From contig JAECUM010003639.1 of assembly GCA_016617855.1 (NCBI GenBank), forward strand, positions 23,622-87,621: DNA of 64,000 nt, in the 5' to 3' direction. Each line of letters begins with the position of its first letter. Positions within the stretch are counted from its first letter, which is position 1. The DNA is from Megalonaias nervosa. Lineage: Eukaryota; Mollusca; Bivalvia; Unionida; Unionidae. The notes below the pieces were generated by a model that did no database searches, was not told where the DNA came from, and was given only the letters and a program-made list of their open reading frames with translations. Shown here one piece after another: positions 33,022 to 46,000 of this stretch. Made by a program: the position numbers and the translations under genes.

Positions 33022-35091
33022 AAAATATATTTGCTTTTTTCATTGCGTCCTCCTTATACATATGATCACTAAGTGTAACTAGTTTAAATTGAAAAGCCCC
33101 ATTATTTTCTTCGCAAACCCCCGCTGTTCTGTATATTTACATTTTATTACGATTACGAATATTAATTTAATACATGCTGGAAAATACTACAGATGGATAA
33201 CTATATACTATGAATTTCATCATCGCTATTAAATGACAAAGTAGAACAAAGTGAATCTACGCTCATAGGCTAGCATCTACGGTAAAATGTAACCACCATC
33301 TTCAATTAAATGAAATCTATCAATAGAAATTCAAATATTAACCTGAAAAGGGAGACAAAATGTCATTAATAAATAAACTGTTATTTTTCTTCCATTCAGT
33401 TGTATGATAGGTAACATGAATTGGATAGCTCCGTTGAGGCATGAACATGGGTAAATGAATCAGAAATAATTTTCTTGGTATTTGAACAGCATGGACCACC
33501 ATATATATGCCGATAGATATTTATGTCTTTCACGAAAGTTTGCGGATATAGTCGTCTGTAAGGATATATAAAGCAGCACGAAATATTTAGTTTCCTTTAG
33601 CTAGAATATCTTCTGGCTGATCTTGTTTACGAGCACAATGATGCGTCCGTGCCGATCTACGATAAATCGTTAGCAAGCAATAGATTACGAGATATTTCTC
33701 GAGTTTTGTGATGTTAGTTTAATGAGCTAGTATATATTTTTTCTTACATCACTGATTTCACTATTTAAAATTACCCTTTGTTCAGTTTTATGTATCGACA
33801 CCTAATATCACTCGATAACTTGAGCAGAATTTCTTACGTATAACAAATCAAATATTCTAAAGCTAATTTATTTATTGTCCTCCAAAATAGTCTCGAACGA
33901 ACTCAGCTGTGCAAATTAATTTGCATCCGAATACAGTTAACTAATTGTGTTGAAGCTGCTTTGTGTCGTTGCAAGCAGTTCTAAATTCACACATGCACAT
34001 GAATGTAATCATATCGAAGTTAATTTGCTAGCACCACCAGAAACCGGTTGCTATTTATATAGATTAGGCAATAATTCTGATCAGTGCACCTGTGATGGTT
34101 GCCGTAGTTGCACTTCCCGTCACTCTAAGACCAACAGTTGCTGCTACAGCAAATCTAGAAATGGCAGCTACAAAAACCAAGGGCCAAATTATGATAAACA
34201 AGTATGATCCAGACTCACGCACCGATAAGATGTGACTATTGGGTCTGTCAGAACCATTTTGTATCAAGAGAACATTCGTCTCTATCTTTTCTCTTCTCTA
34301 ATTCCATTTGTTTCTCTTCTTTTTCTTTTTAAAGCTGAAGCTTTCTTAACTCTATTTCTATATTTTGTGTTTTAATTTGAATTCTGTGATTTTCATTTCA
34401 GAACTTGACTTGATAATCAAACCCATAGCACTTTTATCTAACAAATTCTTTTCCACCAAATATTGGACCAAAATATTTTGTTTTATTTCTTGCTTCATGA
34501 AAGAAGCCTTCGCCTCAGAAAGATCATATTGCCTATCAAGCAGTATAGTTCATCCTTTTCTCAAGAACTCTAACTATACCAGGGTAGAATTTTTAGTAAA
34601 ATTATCCATTCAGATGACTTCGCAAAAGCTTGCTGGGCTCACTAAAGATTTCTGAAATATATGACACAATAAAACCAAGGAATAACCAAAAAAATCCTTA
34701 AAATGTTTTCCGAAATATTGTAGAGAAATTCGTATTCCATACTCGCACATCCAATTTTCTTTTACGAATCTATGGTTTTAAACTATGTAACAGGAAGGAG
34801 TGTAAACTAACAATTTTTTAAAAAAAATTCAACAAATCATTTATTTCCTTAGAATAAAAAGTGAATTTCCAACAAAAAAAAAAACCACCTTAGGACTGTG
34901 AATTTAATCTCATACAAACTTTTTTGTCACAAGCCCAAATGAATTCAATCCCAATTAAATTCCAGTGATATTCCAAACATGCTCCAACACTAAATGTGTT
35001 GATGTGCCTGTAGTCTGTAGTCTCGAGTGTGCTAATGTGCCAATAACCTAGAATGTGGAGATGTGCTAATAGCCTTTTGCTGTATAGCAAT
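32325..35091. other. Non-coding stretch between the duplication and the Gypsy element
   Basis: No gene recognised. It contains a GA microsatellite (32973-33018) and AT-rich unique sequence. The open frames at 33947-34207 and 34365-34655 have no recognisable motif. A 5' non-coding exon and promoter of the FReD gene could lie here, but no site was identified. Confidence 0.5.
32973..33018. repeat. (GA)n microsatellite
   Basis: About 23 GA units. Confidence 0.98.
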
Positions 35092-35458
35092 TGTCACGCG
35101 AATATTCTTAATTCAACATAAAATCAATAGTGTAAGCTGTCGCGTGGGGTCTATTGCGAAGTACAGTCGAAATATACGGTTTATATAAGCAAAAACTTAA
35201 GCAATCAGATTCTTCCCGATTTTTGGAGTCTCTCGCACTTATTGTGTTCCTGTTATTAGTCAGTAGACCTGTTATATAGTGTACTTTGATTTTATTCGAG
35301 AGTAAAACTATTTATTTGGACTCTTTAGTGGAAATAGAAAGTGCTTATTATTTCACCTGTAATAATGTTAATCTGGAACTGTTATAAATTATTTGAAGGA
35401 AGTATGGAAAACACCATTTTAACTTATAGGTTCTTGGAGCACCAATACATTTCTGGTG
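35092..35458 (+). repeat. 5' LTR of the Gypsy-group element
   Basis: It starts TGTCACGCG and includes GGTTTATATAAGC (TATA-like, 35179-35190), TTGTGTTCCTGTT and TTATAAATTATTTGAAGGAA. It aligns along its length with 39389-39714, with about 80% identity by eye and one larger length difference near the 3' end. The 3' border is approximate. Confidence 0.75.
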
Positions 35459-35795
35459 TTGAAATTTATAACCTTTTGTTCGTTTAGGACTTTCATAGAC
35501 CTTTATAGGGAATAGTTTTGAATCATTTCATAATCCTGTTAAACTCCTCTCACATATTTCATTTATTACTTTAATAATTAAATTGTTTGTTAAGTTTTAT
35601 AAAGCTTGTTGGTTTTGCTTCTTTTCTGTAACTTATGTGTGTGACCATAGTGTCGTAACAAAAAGTTGGGGGCTTATCCAGGATACTAATTTCATAGAAT
35701 TGATTTTGTTTCGAAATTTAAATTCAATTAATTTCGGAATTATCTTAGTCCCTAGTAGTTTTGATTTTACGTAGTGAAGCCAACAAGCTTTCACA

Positions 35796-37090
35796 ATGTC
35801 AACTAAAGTGGAGAATTTTATACTAAATCGTAGCCATGAACCGTTAGAGTCCTTAAAAAAAGGACAGATTGCTCCAACTTGCCAGACAATATGATATTTC
35901 AGAGGCAAAGCCATCTTTGTTAAAATAAGAAAGAAAGAATATTTTGGTTCAATATTTGGTACAGAAGAATATTATGGACAAAAGTGCTTTGAGTTTGATT
36001 AGTAAGTCGGACTCTGGCTCTAATTTGCAAGTTATGGAATTTAAATTAGAATACAAGAGTGAAATGGAATTAAGGAAACTTGAGCGTCAAATGCAAACAG
36101 AGGAAAGAGAGAAACAAATGCAAACTCCAGATAAGAAGAAAAATAAATGGAGATAAAATTACAATTGCGAAAAGAAGAAAAAGAAACGGAAATGAAAATG
36201 AAAATGCAGGAGAAAGAAAAGGAGATGCAAATGCAGGAGAACGAAAAAGTAACACAGAGGCAAAAGAAGAGCTCCAAATGAAACTGCAATTACAGAAAGA
36301 AGAAAGAAATATGGAAATGCAATTAAAAAATAAATAGAACCGGAAAGCACGAAGCATCCCACTCATGACGGTTCATTTTTTTGATTTTACACAAAATATT
36401 AGAATAGTATCTTTTAATAAGGAACACGATGTAAATCAATATTTTACACATTTTGAAAAAAATAACCGTTAATTTGAATTAGCCAAGAGAGTACTGGTCT
36501 TTCTTATTACAGAGTGTCCTTATTGGCAAAGATCGTGAAGTTCATACTTCACTGTCAGTACAACCAAATGCTGACTATGAATTGGTCAAGGGATGTATCT
36601 TGAAGGTTATGAGTTGGTACATGAAGCATATCGACAGAAGTTTCGGAATTGCAAGAAAAGAAAATAACCAAACACATGTCGAGTTTGCTAGGGAAAAGAA
36701 CAACTATTTGACCGGTAGTGTAAATCTAAAACGGTTAATAAAGATTATGACAAACTTAGACAACTTACATTAGTCGAAGAGTTCAAGAACTGCATCCATG
36801 GTGACGTCACAATTTACACTGATGATCGCAAGATAGATAATTGAGAAAATGTTGCTCATACAGCTGACGAGTATTCCTTGGCTCACAAAGTTTTCTTTGT
36901 CAACAAGTTTTCCTCTCAGCCGATGGTTAGTAAGAGACAAAATCAGTCTCAAGCTAGTACTTAAAAATTTCCATTTGGTACAATTAATAAGAATCCAAGG
37001 TCTGGAAAGACTGATCAGAAATCCTTACCTCTTCCTATGTGCATTTATTACAAAAAATGGGGTAGGTTATTCCTCATTGCTTTAAGGTAA
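35796..37090 (+). pseudogene. Gypsy-group gag remnant
   Basis: ATG at 35796 begins MSTKVENFILNRS. A frame change leads to a long Glu/Lys-rich stretch (EREKQMQT, then repeated KMKM/EMQMQ-like units up to 36340), a probable coiled coil. It continues with a block like DVNQYFTHFEKN and a C-x-x-Y-K-K zinc-knuckle remnant near 37040. At least four frame changes interrupt it. The repetitive A/G-rich segment 36060-36340 also creates spurious open frames on the other strand. Confidence 0.6.
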
Positions 37091-37254
37091 AAAAATAATA
37101 AGCAAAAGAATAAAGACAGAGCAGTAACAAATGATATTGTGTCTCATAGGTCAAAGTCATGTTCAAGTATTGGAAACGATGTATTTTGTTGGGTCAAACA
37201 AACCCTAGTATGATACTATTATGGAGAAGTATGAACCAATCATATCGACTGTTC

Positions 37255-37340
37255 TATTTCACTTATTGGGTATTCGACCAATCCTATACCTATTAAAGTA
37301 TTAAGCGATACAGGAGCTTCTCAGTCTTTTATTGTTAGGT
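37255..37340 (+). pseudogene. Gypsy-group aspartic protease remnant
   Basis: The frame reads IPIKVLSDTGASQSFIV. DTGA is the catalytic triad of retroviral-type proteases. It is followed by an open stretch (37332-37514) of the same domain in another frame. Confidence 0.7.
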
Positions 37341-37849
37341 ACTTTACCTTTGTCTGAGAAGTCATCTTCTTCTGAAAGTGTTCTTGTTCAGGGAGGAGAG
37401 TGCGGTTTTATTCAGATTCCTCTCCGTAATGTTAATTTAACAGCAGACTTAGTTTCAGGGCTAGTGAATGTTGGCGATGTGAATTCGTTACCCACTGAAG
37501 GTGTTCATTTATAGCTAGGCAATGACTTAAATGAAGATGAGGTTGTGGCTAATCCAGTTGTAACTGACAAGCCTTGTTTGGATCAAACTATTTTATCCTA
37601 TTAAAAATGAAATCCCTGATTTATACCCAGCTTGTGCAGTTACAAGAGGTATAGCAAAAAGAGCGCTTGAGAATGAAGTTGATCAAGAAACTAGTCCTTT
37701 GTCTGCCACATGTAATGGTCAGGCTTTTGATGATTTCACTTTTGCTCCTGTTATTGATCAATCCAAGGGTATTATTCATTGTGATCGTCTTTTAACCACT
37801 CATTTTCTTATGTCTAAGTAGGGTGACAAACGACAATCACTTGTCATCA

Positions 37850-38990
37850 GACAGGAGAAAGATCCTGAGATCTCCTGTTTGATTCAGAGGGCTATTAACT
37901 AATCTGACTCCGCAAAGGTAACAACTTGCAATTTTTTTTAAATGGGGTCCTTATGAGCAAATTTAGACCACCCGAGTACCCGCTGATGACCAGTGGTCTC
38001 TTAGCTATCAAATTGTAATAGCTAAGTCAGGAGATTCTGAGTTGAGTCATGAAACTTCTTTTGCTGGTCATCTGGGAGTCAATAAAACCTATCACAATAT
38101 CTTACATCATTTGTGTTGGTCTAAAATTAGGACTGTTGTTTCTAACTACTGTAGATCTTGTCACATTTGTCAAATGGTAGGCAAACCTAACCAACATATA
38201 CATAAAGCTAATTTACAACCAATTCCTGCATTTGATGAACCGTTTAGTAGAATAATGGATTGTATAGGTCCATTACCCAAGACAAAGTCAGGCAACCAAT
38301 ACTGGTTGACCATTATGTGTGCGTTAACAAGGTTTCTCGAACGATTACTTCACGGAATATTAAGACTGAACTATAACCAAAGCCTTAATAAAGTTATTTA
38401 AACCTATTGGCCTTACTACGTTCATCCAATTTGATCACGGTTCTAATTTTATGTCATGGACTTGTCAATAAACTATGCATGAATTAGGTATTCAACAGTT
38501 CAAGTTCTGCGTAACACCCTGAAAACCGGGGGGGGGGGGGGATTTGAAAGATTTCATCAGACTTCAAAGAATATGATAGGGTCATATTTCTTTGGTACCA
38601 GTAAAGATTGAGACAAAGGTGTTCACTAATTGTTGCTTGCTGTCAGAGAGTCGGTTCAAGAGTCCTTTGGATTTGGTCCTTTTGAACTTGTTTAGGACAC
38701 ATTATGTGGACCATTGAAGTCGTTGAAGTTGTTGAAAGAAACACTTCATTAACAGAAGAATCGCTGATCAATTTAATTGACTATGTCTCTGATTTTAAAT
38801 ACAGACTATCGAAAGCTTGTGACATGGCAAAAAATAATGAAATTGAGGTATGACAAAACTTTGAAGAAAAGAACGTTTCAGCTGGTGATAAAGTTTTTGC
38901 TCTCTTGGTCATACCTTGAGGCTAGGTATTATGGTTTCCATACCATGAAACAGAAAAACAATTTATTTAAATTATATCATCGATACACCT
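37850..38990 (+). pseudogene. Gypsy-group integrase remnant
   Basis: The zinc-binding HHCC domain is clear (GHLGVNKTYHNI, then CRSCHICQ), and the core's first Asp lies in MDCIGPLPKTKSGNQY. The second Asp lies in a separate frame (FIQFDHGSNFMSW, about 38420-38455). A run of 12 G at about 38528-38540 breaks the frame before the region of the catalytic Glu. The later block LINLIDYVSDFKYRLSKACD and a GDKVF box match the C-terminal part. Not functional. Confidence 0.8.
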
Positions 38991-39388
38991 GGGAGGCGGA
39001 AAGGGAAACAATTCTGCTATAGCAATCTGTTAAAGGAATATGTTGATTGAGATATACTCTGTATATCATTCAATAAATTTAGTTGTTCCTGTCCCACATA
39101 ATGATGATTTAAATGATGACAGACAACTGGAATGTAATGACATTGATTCAATCAGTCTTCAAAATGCTGAAATATTAAAAACTCTGGATAATAAACTTTC
39201 ACATCTACAGGCAAAGAGGTTAAAGCAGCTAATATGTTTCAATTCGAACAAACAAAGTCTACCATGATGTTCAAATTTTAGGTTCTAAACCTGTCTTAAT
39301 AATAAGACTTAAGATGGCGTAGTTTCTGAGTGACTGATGGGATTTCTACATTTCCAGAATAATTTTATAGCCGCCCATTGGTTGCGAG

Positions 39389-39714
39389 AGGTCAACTGAA
39401 AATTCTTCATTCAATGCAAAGTCACTAGTATTTGCTGTCATGTTGGGTGTAATGCCAAGTATAGTCGCAATATACGGTTTATATAAGGAGAACATTAAGC
39501 AATCAGATACATTCCGATTTTTGGAGTCATTCACACTTATTGTGTTCCTGTTGTAAGTTAGCAGACGAATTGTATGTTTTTCTTAGATATTATTCGAGAC
39601 TAAATACATTTATTTTGACTGTTCAGTGGAAATAAAAAGTGCTCATTATTATAATGTTACTCTGGAACTTTTATAAATTATTTGAAGGAATTCTGGACAA
39701 TTCCATTTCTGGTG
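39389..39714 (+). repeat. 3' LTR of the Gypsy-group element
   Basis: It aligns with 35092-35458, including GCAATATACGGTTTATATAAG and CACTTATTGTGTTCCTGTTG. It is shorter by about 35 bp near its 3' end. No exact target-site duplication was recognised. Confidence 0.75.
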
Positions 39715-39719
39715 ATCTG

Positions 39720-40720
39720 CCCACGAACAACACATCTATATTTTTACAAGATGATGGATTATCTTTCGGCAAGGTAGAACTTCCAGCATACGACATTACT
39801 TGAATCAATGATATAGGTTTGATGAAGAATTTCAGAGTTGACCAGTAAAGATTCTAAAATATCTCCATCATCATAATAGAATTTCCACAATATTTGGTTA
39901 ACATCGAACAATAGTCTTTCAGAACAGTTTTTGATTAGCCTAATGCTATTCCAGAAAATGAACGATGATTACGTGCAGGATCTTTAAGGACTGCATATTA
40001 TATCGCATGTGAACAATGTTAGAATGACCTCAATGACTGAGATCAATTTAATATGTGACGTTGCAAGTGGTAGTTATGGGACCAAGTCTGAAACAACAGG
40101 CATAGCTCACCTGGATTATATGTTGTTTGGGTTTTCATCAACTATGGAACCAAGTGATTTGCTGTCAATTACGCTAAAAGTACTTGTGTTTCTTCCATAT
40201 CATGATAATAACTTGACACTTTTACCCTTGTGGATCAAGACGGACACGTTGTGGATCTTCTTGGTGTAACAAACAGTGACGATACAACTGTACATTAGAG
40301 ATCAACCTGATATTTAATTTATTGACAGTCGTACATTGACTTGTATAACCTGAGCGAATAAACCCGTTTATGCGACATATTATGTTACTGAACTGTGTGA
40401 TGTTTTTCGTGGAATACTCACAGGTGCGCCAAAGGTACTTTCGGAATTGTCATTGTGCGCTGCACCAGTCTCAAAACAGATTGCAATGCAAGTCGGTGAT
40501 AGTATCAAAAATGTTGGATCGGATGAAAAATAAACCAATTTTACAAGTGGCTCAACAACTTCTAGGTCGATCACGGCGATCAGTGACTCAGGCAAAATTA
40601 AAATCAGCTGCGATACTATCAACATAAATTATGCAGGCTGCGGGTGATGAAATCATTAATGAGGCCGCTCAACAATGACTGTCTGATATGCTAATTGCAA
40701 ATCTGGAAATGGTAAGTTGA
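39720..40720 (+). pseudogene. Unassigned coding-like remnant
   Basis: Short coding-like blocks appear in changing frames: FLQDDGLSFGKVELPAYDIT (39750), VDQDGHVVDLLGVTNSDDTT (40228), GAPKVLSELSLCAAPVSKQI (40412) and VAQQLLGRSRRSVTQAKLKS (40547), continuing past a stop to AAGDEIINEAAQQ. The last two are Ala/Lys-rich and helical. I cannot name the family. Position between the Gypsy LTR and the polymerase relic allows, but does not show, that it belongs to the same Polinton/virus-like element. Confidence 0.3.
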
Positions 40721-40919
40721 TTACAGTCGAGATTGTTACTGCAGTAACATGACAGTTTTGATGGTCGCTGTATGACTCCTGGTTGAACTACTTCACGTTC
40801 ATCAATTATTAATGATAATAGTCCACAGGTTGCTAAAATGAGTAAAAGTCGTGGGAATAAAGCATTGACCCAGAAAAGTGATAAAATGTCCAAACCCGCC
40901 ATAATGATACTACTATGTT

Positions 40920-42289
40920 CTTTATTTGGTAACCCCCTCCTAGTTTTCGCCCCAAAACAACAGCGTATTTAATATAGTTGTGTTGTATTTCTTGTATAGT
41001 TGCATGATTCATTTGTTCTCGCTCTTTATGAGGGCAACTCGTACCAATTCGTGAACTACCTGTTATTAACTGATTTTCATTTTATGTCAGACACGAATAA
41101 ACATGCATATTTGAAAACAATATATTTAGGATAAACACAAGGATGAAAATGCTGTAATACAGCGTCAGTTTGAAACCTTTTTCAGACTTAAGTTCTGAAA
41201 GCTAAAAGGGAAAAAGAACTGCGAGAAGGCTTTGGAGATAGAACAAGTCATTAGAAATAGAGACTGGGCAACAATAAAATACTGTATTTACAGCACCATA
41301 CAAAGACCGATAACAACAAACATATAATTGTCAATACAATCGTTATATCATATCTGGTTTTCAAACATTTGGATAGGCCAAAATGTAACAAATAATTAAG
41401 CCTTTCGCATACAAAGAACATTTTCTACATAAAAAAGCTTAAGATGGTTGGCATTCATACAAAATTAATTTTGAACATAATACAAATGCAATATTTAAAG
41501 GATCTATAACCTATGCCATTTATATAGGAAATGATACAAGAACTCCATTCCGCTCCACATTACGCGCCCCCACTCGTGTGACCACATGTCAAGATTTGCA
41601 ACCCCTGCTGCTAATTTAGAACCTCAAACAACATAAAACTGCAGTCATTCCTGCATTTCAAATGCCATCAGTAGTATATGGGGCACATTAGCTTCAATCG
41701 GACAGTAGAGGGTTTGCATTTTGTCCTCAATGGGAATTAACATGGGAATGGCATCTGGAGTCAGTGCAAATTAAACATGGGTGACGTCATGGGGTTTATA
41801 GAGTCAAAACTATTTATAGGGTGAAATGCATTTATAGGGACAAGGGTTGATAGGGACAAACATAGACATAAAGAAACAAACAAATACACATCCAAAACAA
41901 AGAAGACGGAAACGCACAGAAAAAAAAACAGAGATGTTCCAAGGAAAGAGTCACAGATAGAATAGAGAAAAGTCTACTGTATTGGTAAAAAAAATTTATT
42001 TAAGTATATACATGGGCTCTCTTGCCTGTGCTTTACTCTAAGCACTATCCATTAAATACATAAACATTTAGACATGAAACAAACCTATTTACAAGTTATT
42101 TTGTTCTTGGTTTTAGTGAATTAGTTTTAAAAATTAAAGTCTATGCCTTCAAAAATATCACTTTATATACAACGTATATGCATTTCATAATAGAATGGCA
42201 CTTGTCATACTACAATTAATGTCCATTTTTAAGAAAAAGCTAAAACAAAATAAGCAACAAACGATCAATTAGGACAAAGTTTATGTTTG
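40920..42289. other. Non-coding stretch
   Basis: No coding motif recognised. AT-rich, with a few A-rich runs near 41920-41990. Confidence 0.6.
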
Positions 42290-43000
42290 TCTCTGTATCC
42301 GTCACACACGTTGTTTAAAATCTGGTCAGCTGCCACTTGTGTCCCAGCGTAGATGTTTCCCATCACGTACTCATTTTCATTCGTAAATCTGCTGTTATGT
42401 CCATTGTGCTAGGTAAACTTATCGATAAGCAGATCAATGGCGGTTATTGTCTTTTTCCCATGGATGTACAACGTATGCAATATGAATGGTCACTTTTCCA
42501 TGGGTGATGTCAAATTTTTCTATCTCATCGTCTGCACGTCTCCAGTAGCCCTCAATAGTTTCTTTTTAAGAAGTTAATTCTGCAGGTGTTCCAAATCCGA
42601 GACATACAGGAGAGTTCAAACTGTCGTGATACATAGATAGGCTCAAACGACCTCGATCTTGGACATAACACTGACGTCTGAGATCCTCTAACAGAGACTC
42701 AAATAAGACCGTAATGAAACTTACTGCTTCCTCGGCTGGAACATCAGACGCGACGTCTTCAAATTTCACCGTGTGGGTGTAAGTTGTCGTCCTAAATTTT
42801 CTCGAAGTTGCTCTCTGAGTCATTTCGATGCTATAATACTCCTTTAGGTCTACTGAATCCTTTTCCTTCTTGGACGCACTTTGCTGTGACGCTATGGTGG
42901 TGAAAGAGGTCAGTGATGTTTGTTCCTCCTCTTTTTTCATCTGCGTAGAGTGATTCATCTTATCTTTCTCGGCGTTTGTCCTAGCAACGAGGTGTCTTTT
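42290..43000 (-). pseudogene. Polymerase-associated block resembling the N-terminal region of Polinton-type PolB, decayed
   Basis: Minus-strand frames read QRATSRKFRTTTYTHTVKF, an acidic helical stretch (FITVLFESLLEDLRRQ), then DRGRLSLSMYHDSLNSPVCL. After one stop they continue TIEGYWRRADDE and, in a shifted frame, NEYVMGNIYAGTQVAA, ending CDGYRDKHKLCPN and a stop at 42290. From memory of family layout, this resembles the conserved segment before the exonuclease of PolB proteins from invertebrate Polinton-like elements. Here it lies downstream of the polymerase C-terminus on the same strand. The identification is tentative. Confidence 0.45.
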
Positions 43001-46000
43001 TTTTCCCTCTAAGTCGTGCCCTTTTATACCGGATGATATCAGTGTGTCCATAAGGTAAAGTCTTGTAGTCTGGAAGTCCCACTGGTTGCACATAGTTTTC
43101 CATGGCGTTAGTAAATAAACAACTAAGATTTGGTACTGCATTGGTGATATGATCGTGAGGCAGAACATCGCACTCGAATTTTCTCTCGCTTGATACTTGC
43201 TGTGTGAAAGGATTTATCTTTCTCGCTTGGCAATGGTAGTCACAATGAACTATCGGTCTTATATGCTGGCCAATATCGACGTGTCCGTAAGGTAAAGTGA
43301 AGTGGTTGGGAAGCCAAACTCTTTTCTGGTACACGATTTGATACGCTTTTTCCAAAGGCCGGCTGACGATTTGGTTTGTGAGTAAACATTCAATCTTGTG
43401 AGATTGTAGGTGGTCACGTTAAAATATTGATTCTCTCCAGATTGCAAGTCTTCTTTCAGCACCCCAAAGTTCACCAGTCGACTGGTGCGATAATTGAGAA
43501 TCATTCCTTTCACTTTACACTCCGTGTGCACTTCTCCTTGTCGGTCACGGTATTTGTACCCGTAATTTTTTGGACCACCACTAGCAAAACTTAGAATCTT
43601 GTCGTCGGGGTGCTCATCCGTCCAGGCTCCTAAATGGTCTCCTTCTATTTTAGGGTAACGATGATCGTCAGGACGTTGAATGTAGATGCAACTTCCGTGT
43701 CAAAGTACAGGACGCGATCTCCTAGTTGGTGTAAGGCTTCGTACAGTTTTAAACGAGCATGGGTTGTCACGTAAGCCGCAGTGATGACATTTCCGAATTC
43801 GTGGGCTTCTACAAAGTCCAGTTCTTCTTCGTAATTAACCAGGATCATGTTCTCACGAAGGACGTCCACGTGTTTCATGGTTTTGGTTTTATCGTGGATC
43901 ATCTGGAAGTAGCGGGAAGGTTCTGTCAAATACTCCGTCTTAGGTAAACACGGTCGTTGTGCCATTTTGTCTCACAAGCAATTTAACATCACTTTGGCAA
44001 ACGATCGCCTTCCTTTGTTTTTCTCCCGGTCTAAAGTGATGCCTTCCTGCTCAAAGTATTTCTCTTTGAATTTGTTTTGGTCTTCGGGGTTGTGGTACCG
44101 GGAAGGATAGCCGCTAGCTTCTTGTTTCGGTTTCAAAAAGGCATCCACGTAGTCTGCGAAAATGCCTTTCTGAGTCTCGTCACCCTTATGGTATTCTTCT
44201 GTCTTGGGAAAGTGGTAAACTTCGTATTTCGTACACTTTTAACAGTTGGTATCTCAGGTCCAGAGCTTTAAACAATTCCACGCTGACCCACGTTCCTGTC
44301 AAGGCGCGTTTTTCCTGGGTGTGCTGACAAGGTTGGTCTTGGTTGCAAGTTTCGGTACAAGTAAGGCACAAAGGAAACATCCGTTTCCTTTTGCAATGGT
44401 GAGGTAAAACAGGATGGTACAAGTCCGTCGGAGTCAAGACTTTGCACTTGATCAATCTTTCGTATTTTCGAATGTTGTCCAAGTCGATGTGTTCCGTCAG
44501 AAATTGCGGGTGCCCTGCGGAAAGTGAGAATATTTGCACACGCAAGGATACAGCGAACACACGTCCAAGTATTTGATTTCTTCTCCTTTCTCCTCCTCGG
44601 CTTGGTATAGCAAACAGGTGGCATTCGTCCATCTTCCGTACAAACTCTCCCTTGGGTTCAGAGGGAGCATCAACCTGTAACTTTCCTCGATACATTTAAA
44701 CTCGGGATTGGTTTTTAAATGGTGATCGTTCTCGTGTTCCCTCATTTCGACCACTTGATATCCTTGCTGTTCTAACTTCAAGCGCCGTTGACAGGTGGCC
44801 TTGACAAGTGTTCCATGGTACGTTGTAAAAACTGGCTTTTAGCCTCACTTTGACGGTAGTAGATGGGACTTCCGTGAAATAAGCAACCGATAAACTTGTA
44901 CACGGTCTTAGGGTTTCTTAAGTCTCAGCCATCCACCGAATACCTTCTAATGGTCTTTTGCCTCCTCTGTTTCGGGCGTGAAAGATCCATTTGTCTTCTT
45001 TGTCGCACAAGTAGTGTAGACAGCGTAGGGATTTGACCGAATATTGACGTTCGACAAAGTTCGTCGTTTGAGTGCAAATGACAGCCATGGGGTTTTCGGG
45101 CATGAATCGTTGGCGGTACACTAAGGAACACACTTTGGCAATGGTGCAGGCTTCTTTCAAAGGATCGTTCACTCGGTGTTCCATGAATAATTCTAGAAAT
45201 GTCCCACAGCAAGGCCGTAATATGTCCACGTCGGAACGACAATACTTCAACATTTCTTCTTGAAAGTCGAAGGGGTCCGAGCAGTGAGTGTGGTACCGAG
45301 CGTAGAAAGCTTCTCGTTGTTAGGTGCGCATGTTGTCGGGATCGTAGTAGTTAGCATTAGGCAAATGGGGTAGAACTGCGTGTTGATTGGTTTCGTTATT
45401 GAAAAAGTACAGAAATTAGCCTTTGGCCATTTCTGTCATTCCAAACGTTTTAGACATTCGACTCAAAGCATGGCCAAGTAACTCCTCGAATTTAAACTGC
45501 ACTTGTCCCACTTGCATGAAAATGATTTTGGCTCCGTTCAAAGTCACTTTCGGACATTTAGTACTTTGTTCCGTATAGTATCTGAGAAGAAATTATTCAT
45601 CGTATCCTAAGAAATTGTGAGCCATCACCGTGGCATTGCGATGGCAACCTCCATAACGTTCGATGTCCTCATGGCTCCACATCTTGTCGATGGGGTCTAA
45701 GATCCATTGGTCGAAAACGGACCGATTGTTAGGTGGTCGAAAGATTTGATCACGTTCTCCAGGAATCTTGGTGCAGTGAGGGCAATGACTGAAGATAGAC
45801 TCTTGGGTGCACTTTTCGCATGCTCGATGAGCCACGCAGAAATTTGGATGTGAATGCCAGTCTCTTGCATGCATTCGAACTCGGAAAAAATGAAATTGCC
45901 TTTTTCTGGTGGTCATCTTCCTCTTGAATGTAGCATTCGTGTTGCAAATCCACGATTTGGTGACTATATAAGAATTACTGTGCCTGCTACGCAGGAGTTC

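Larger units (their letters stand above)
35092..39714 (+). mobile_element. Gypsy-group LTR retrotransposon relic, order gag-PR-INT, RT missing
   Basis: Two related long terminal repeats flank decayed gag (35796-37090), protease (about 37255-37340) and integrase (37850-38990). After integrase comes the linker that in Gmr1-like Gypsy elements leads into RT (AEILKTLDNKLSHLQ, then VYHDVQ), and then the 3' LTR. RT and RNase H are absent, apparently deleted near 39310. All frames carry stops or shifts. Integrase ahead of RT is the order known for the Gmr1-like group; normal Gypsy elements have it last. That group assignment is from layout and motifs. Confidence 0.8.

Noticed and set aside
33947..34207. 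Cys-rich open frame (possible small secreted peptide)
   Set aside because: No signal peptide, no splice support, and the Cys cluster depends on frame choice; no family recognised.
36041..36366. Overlapping Phe/Ser-rich open frames on the minus strand
   Set aside because: Shadows of the Glu/Lys-rich gag remnant on the plus strand.
43759..45263. Plus-strand open frames within the polymerase region
   Set aside because: They are antisense shadows of the polymerase motifs on the minus strand.
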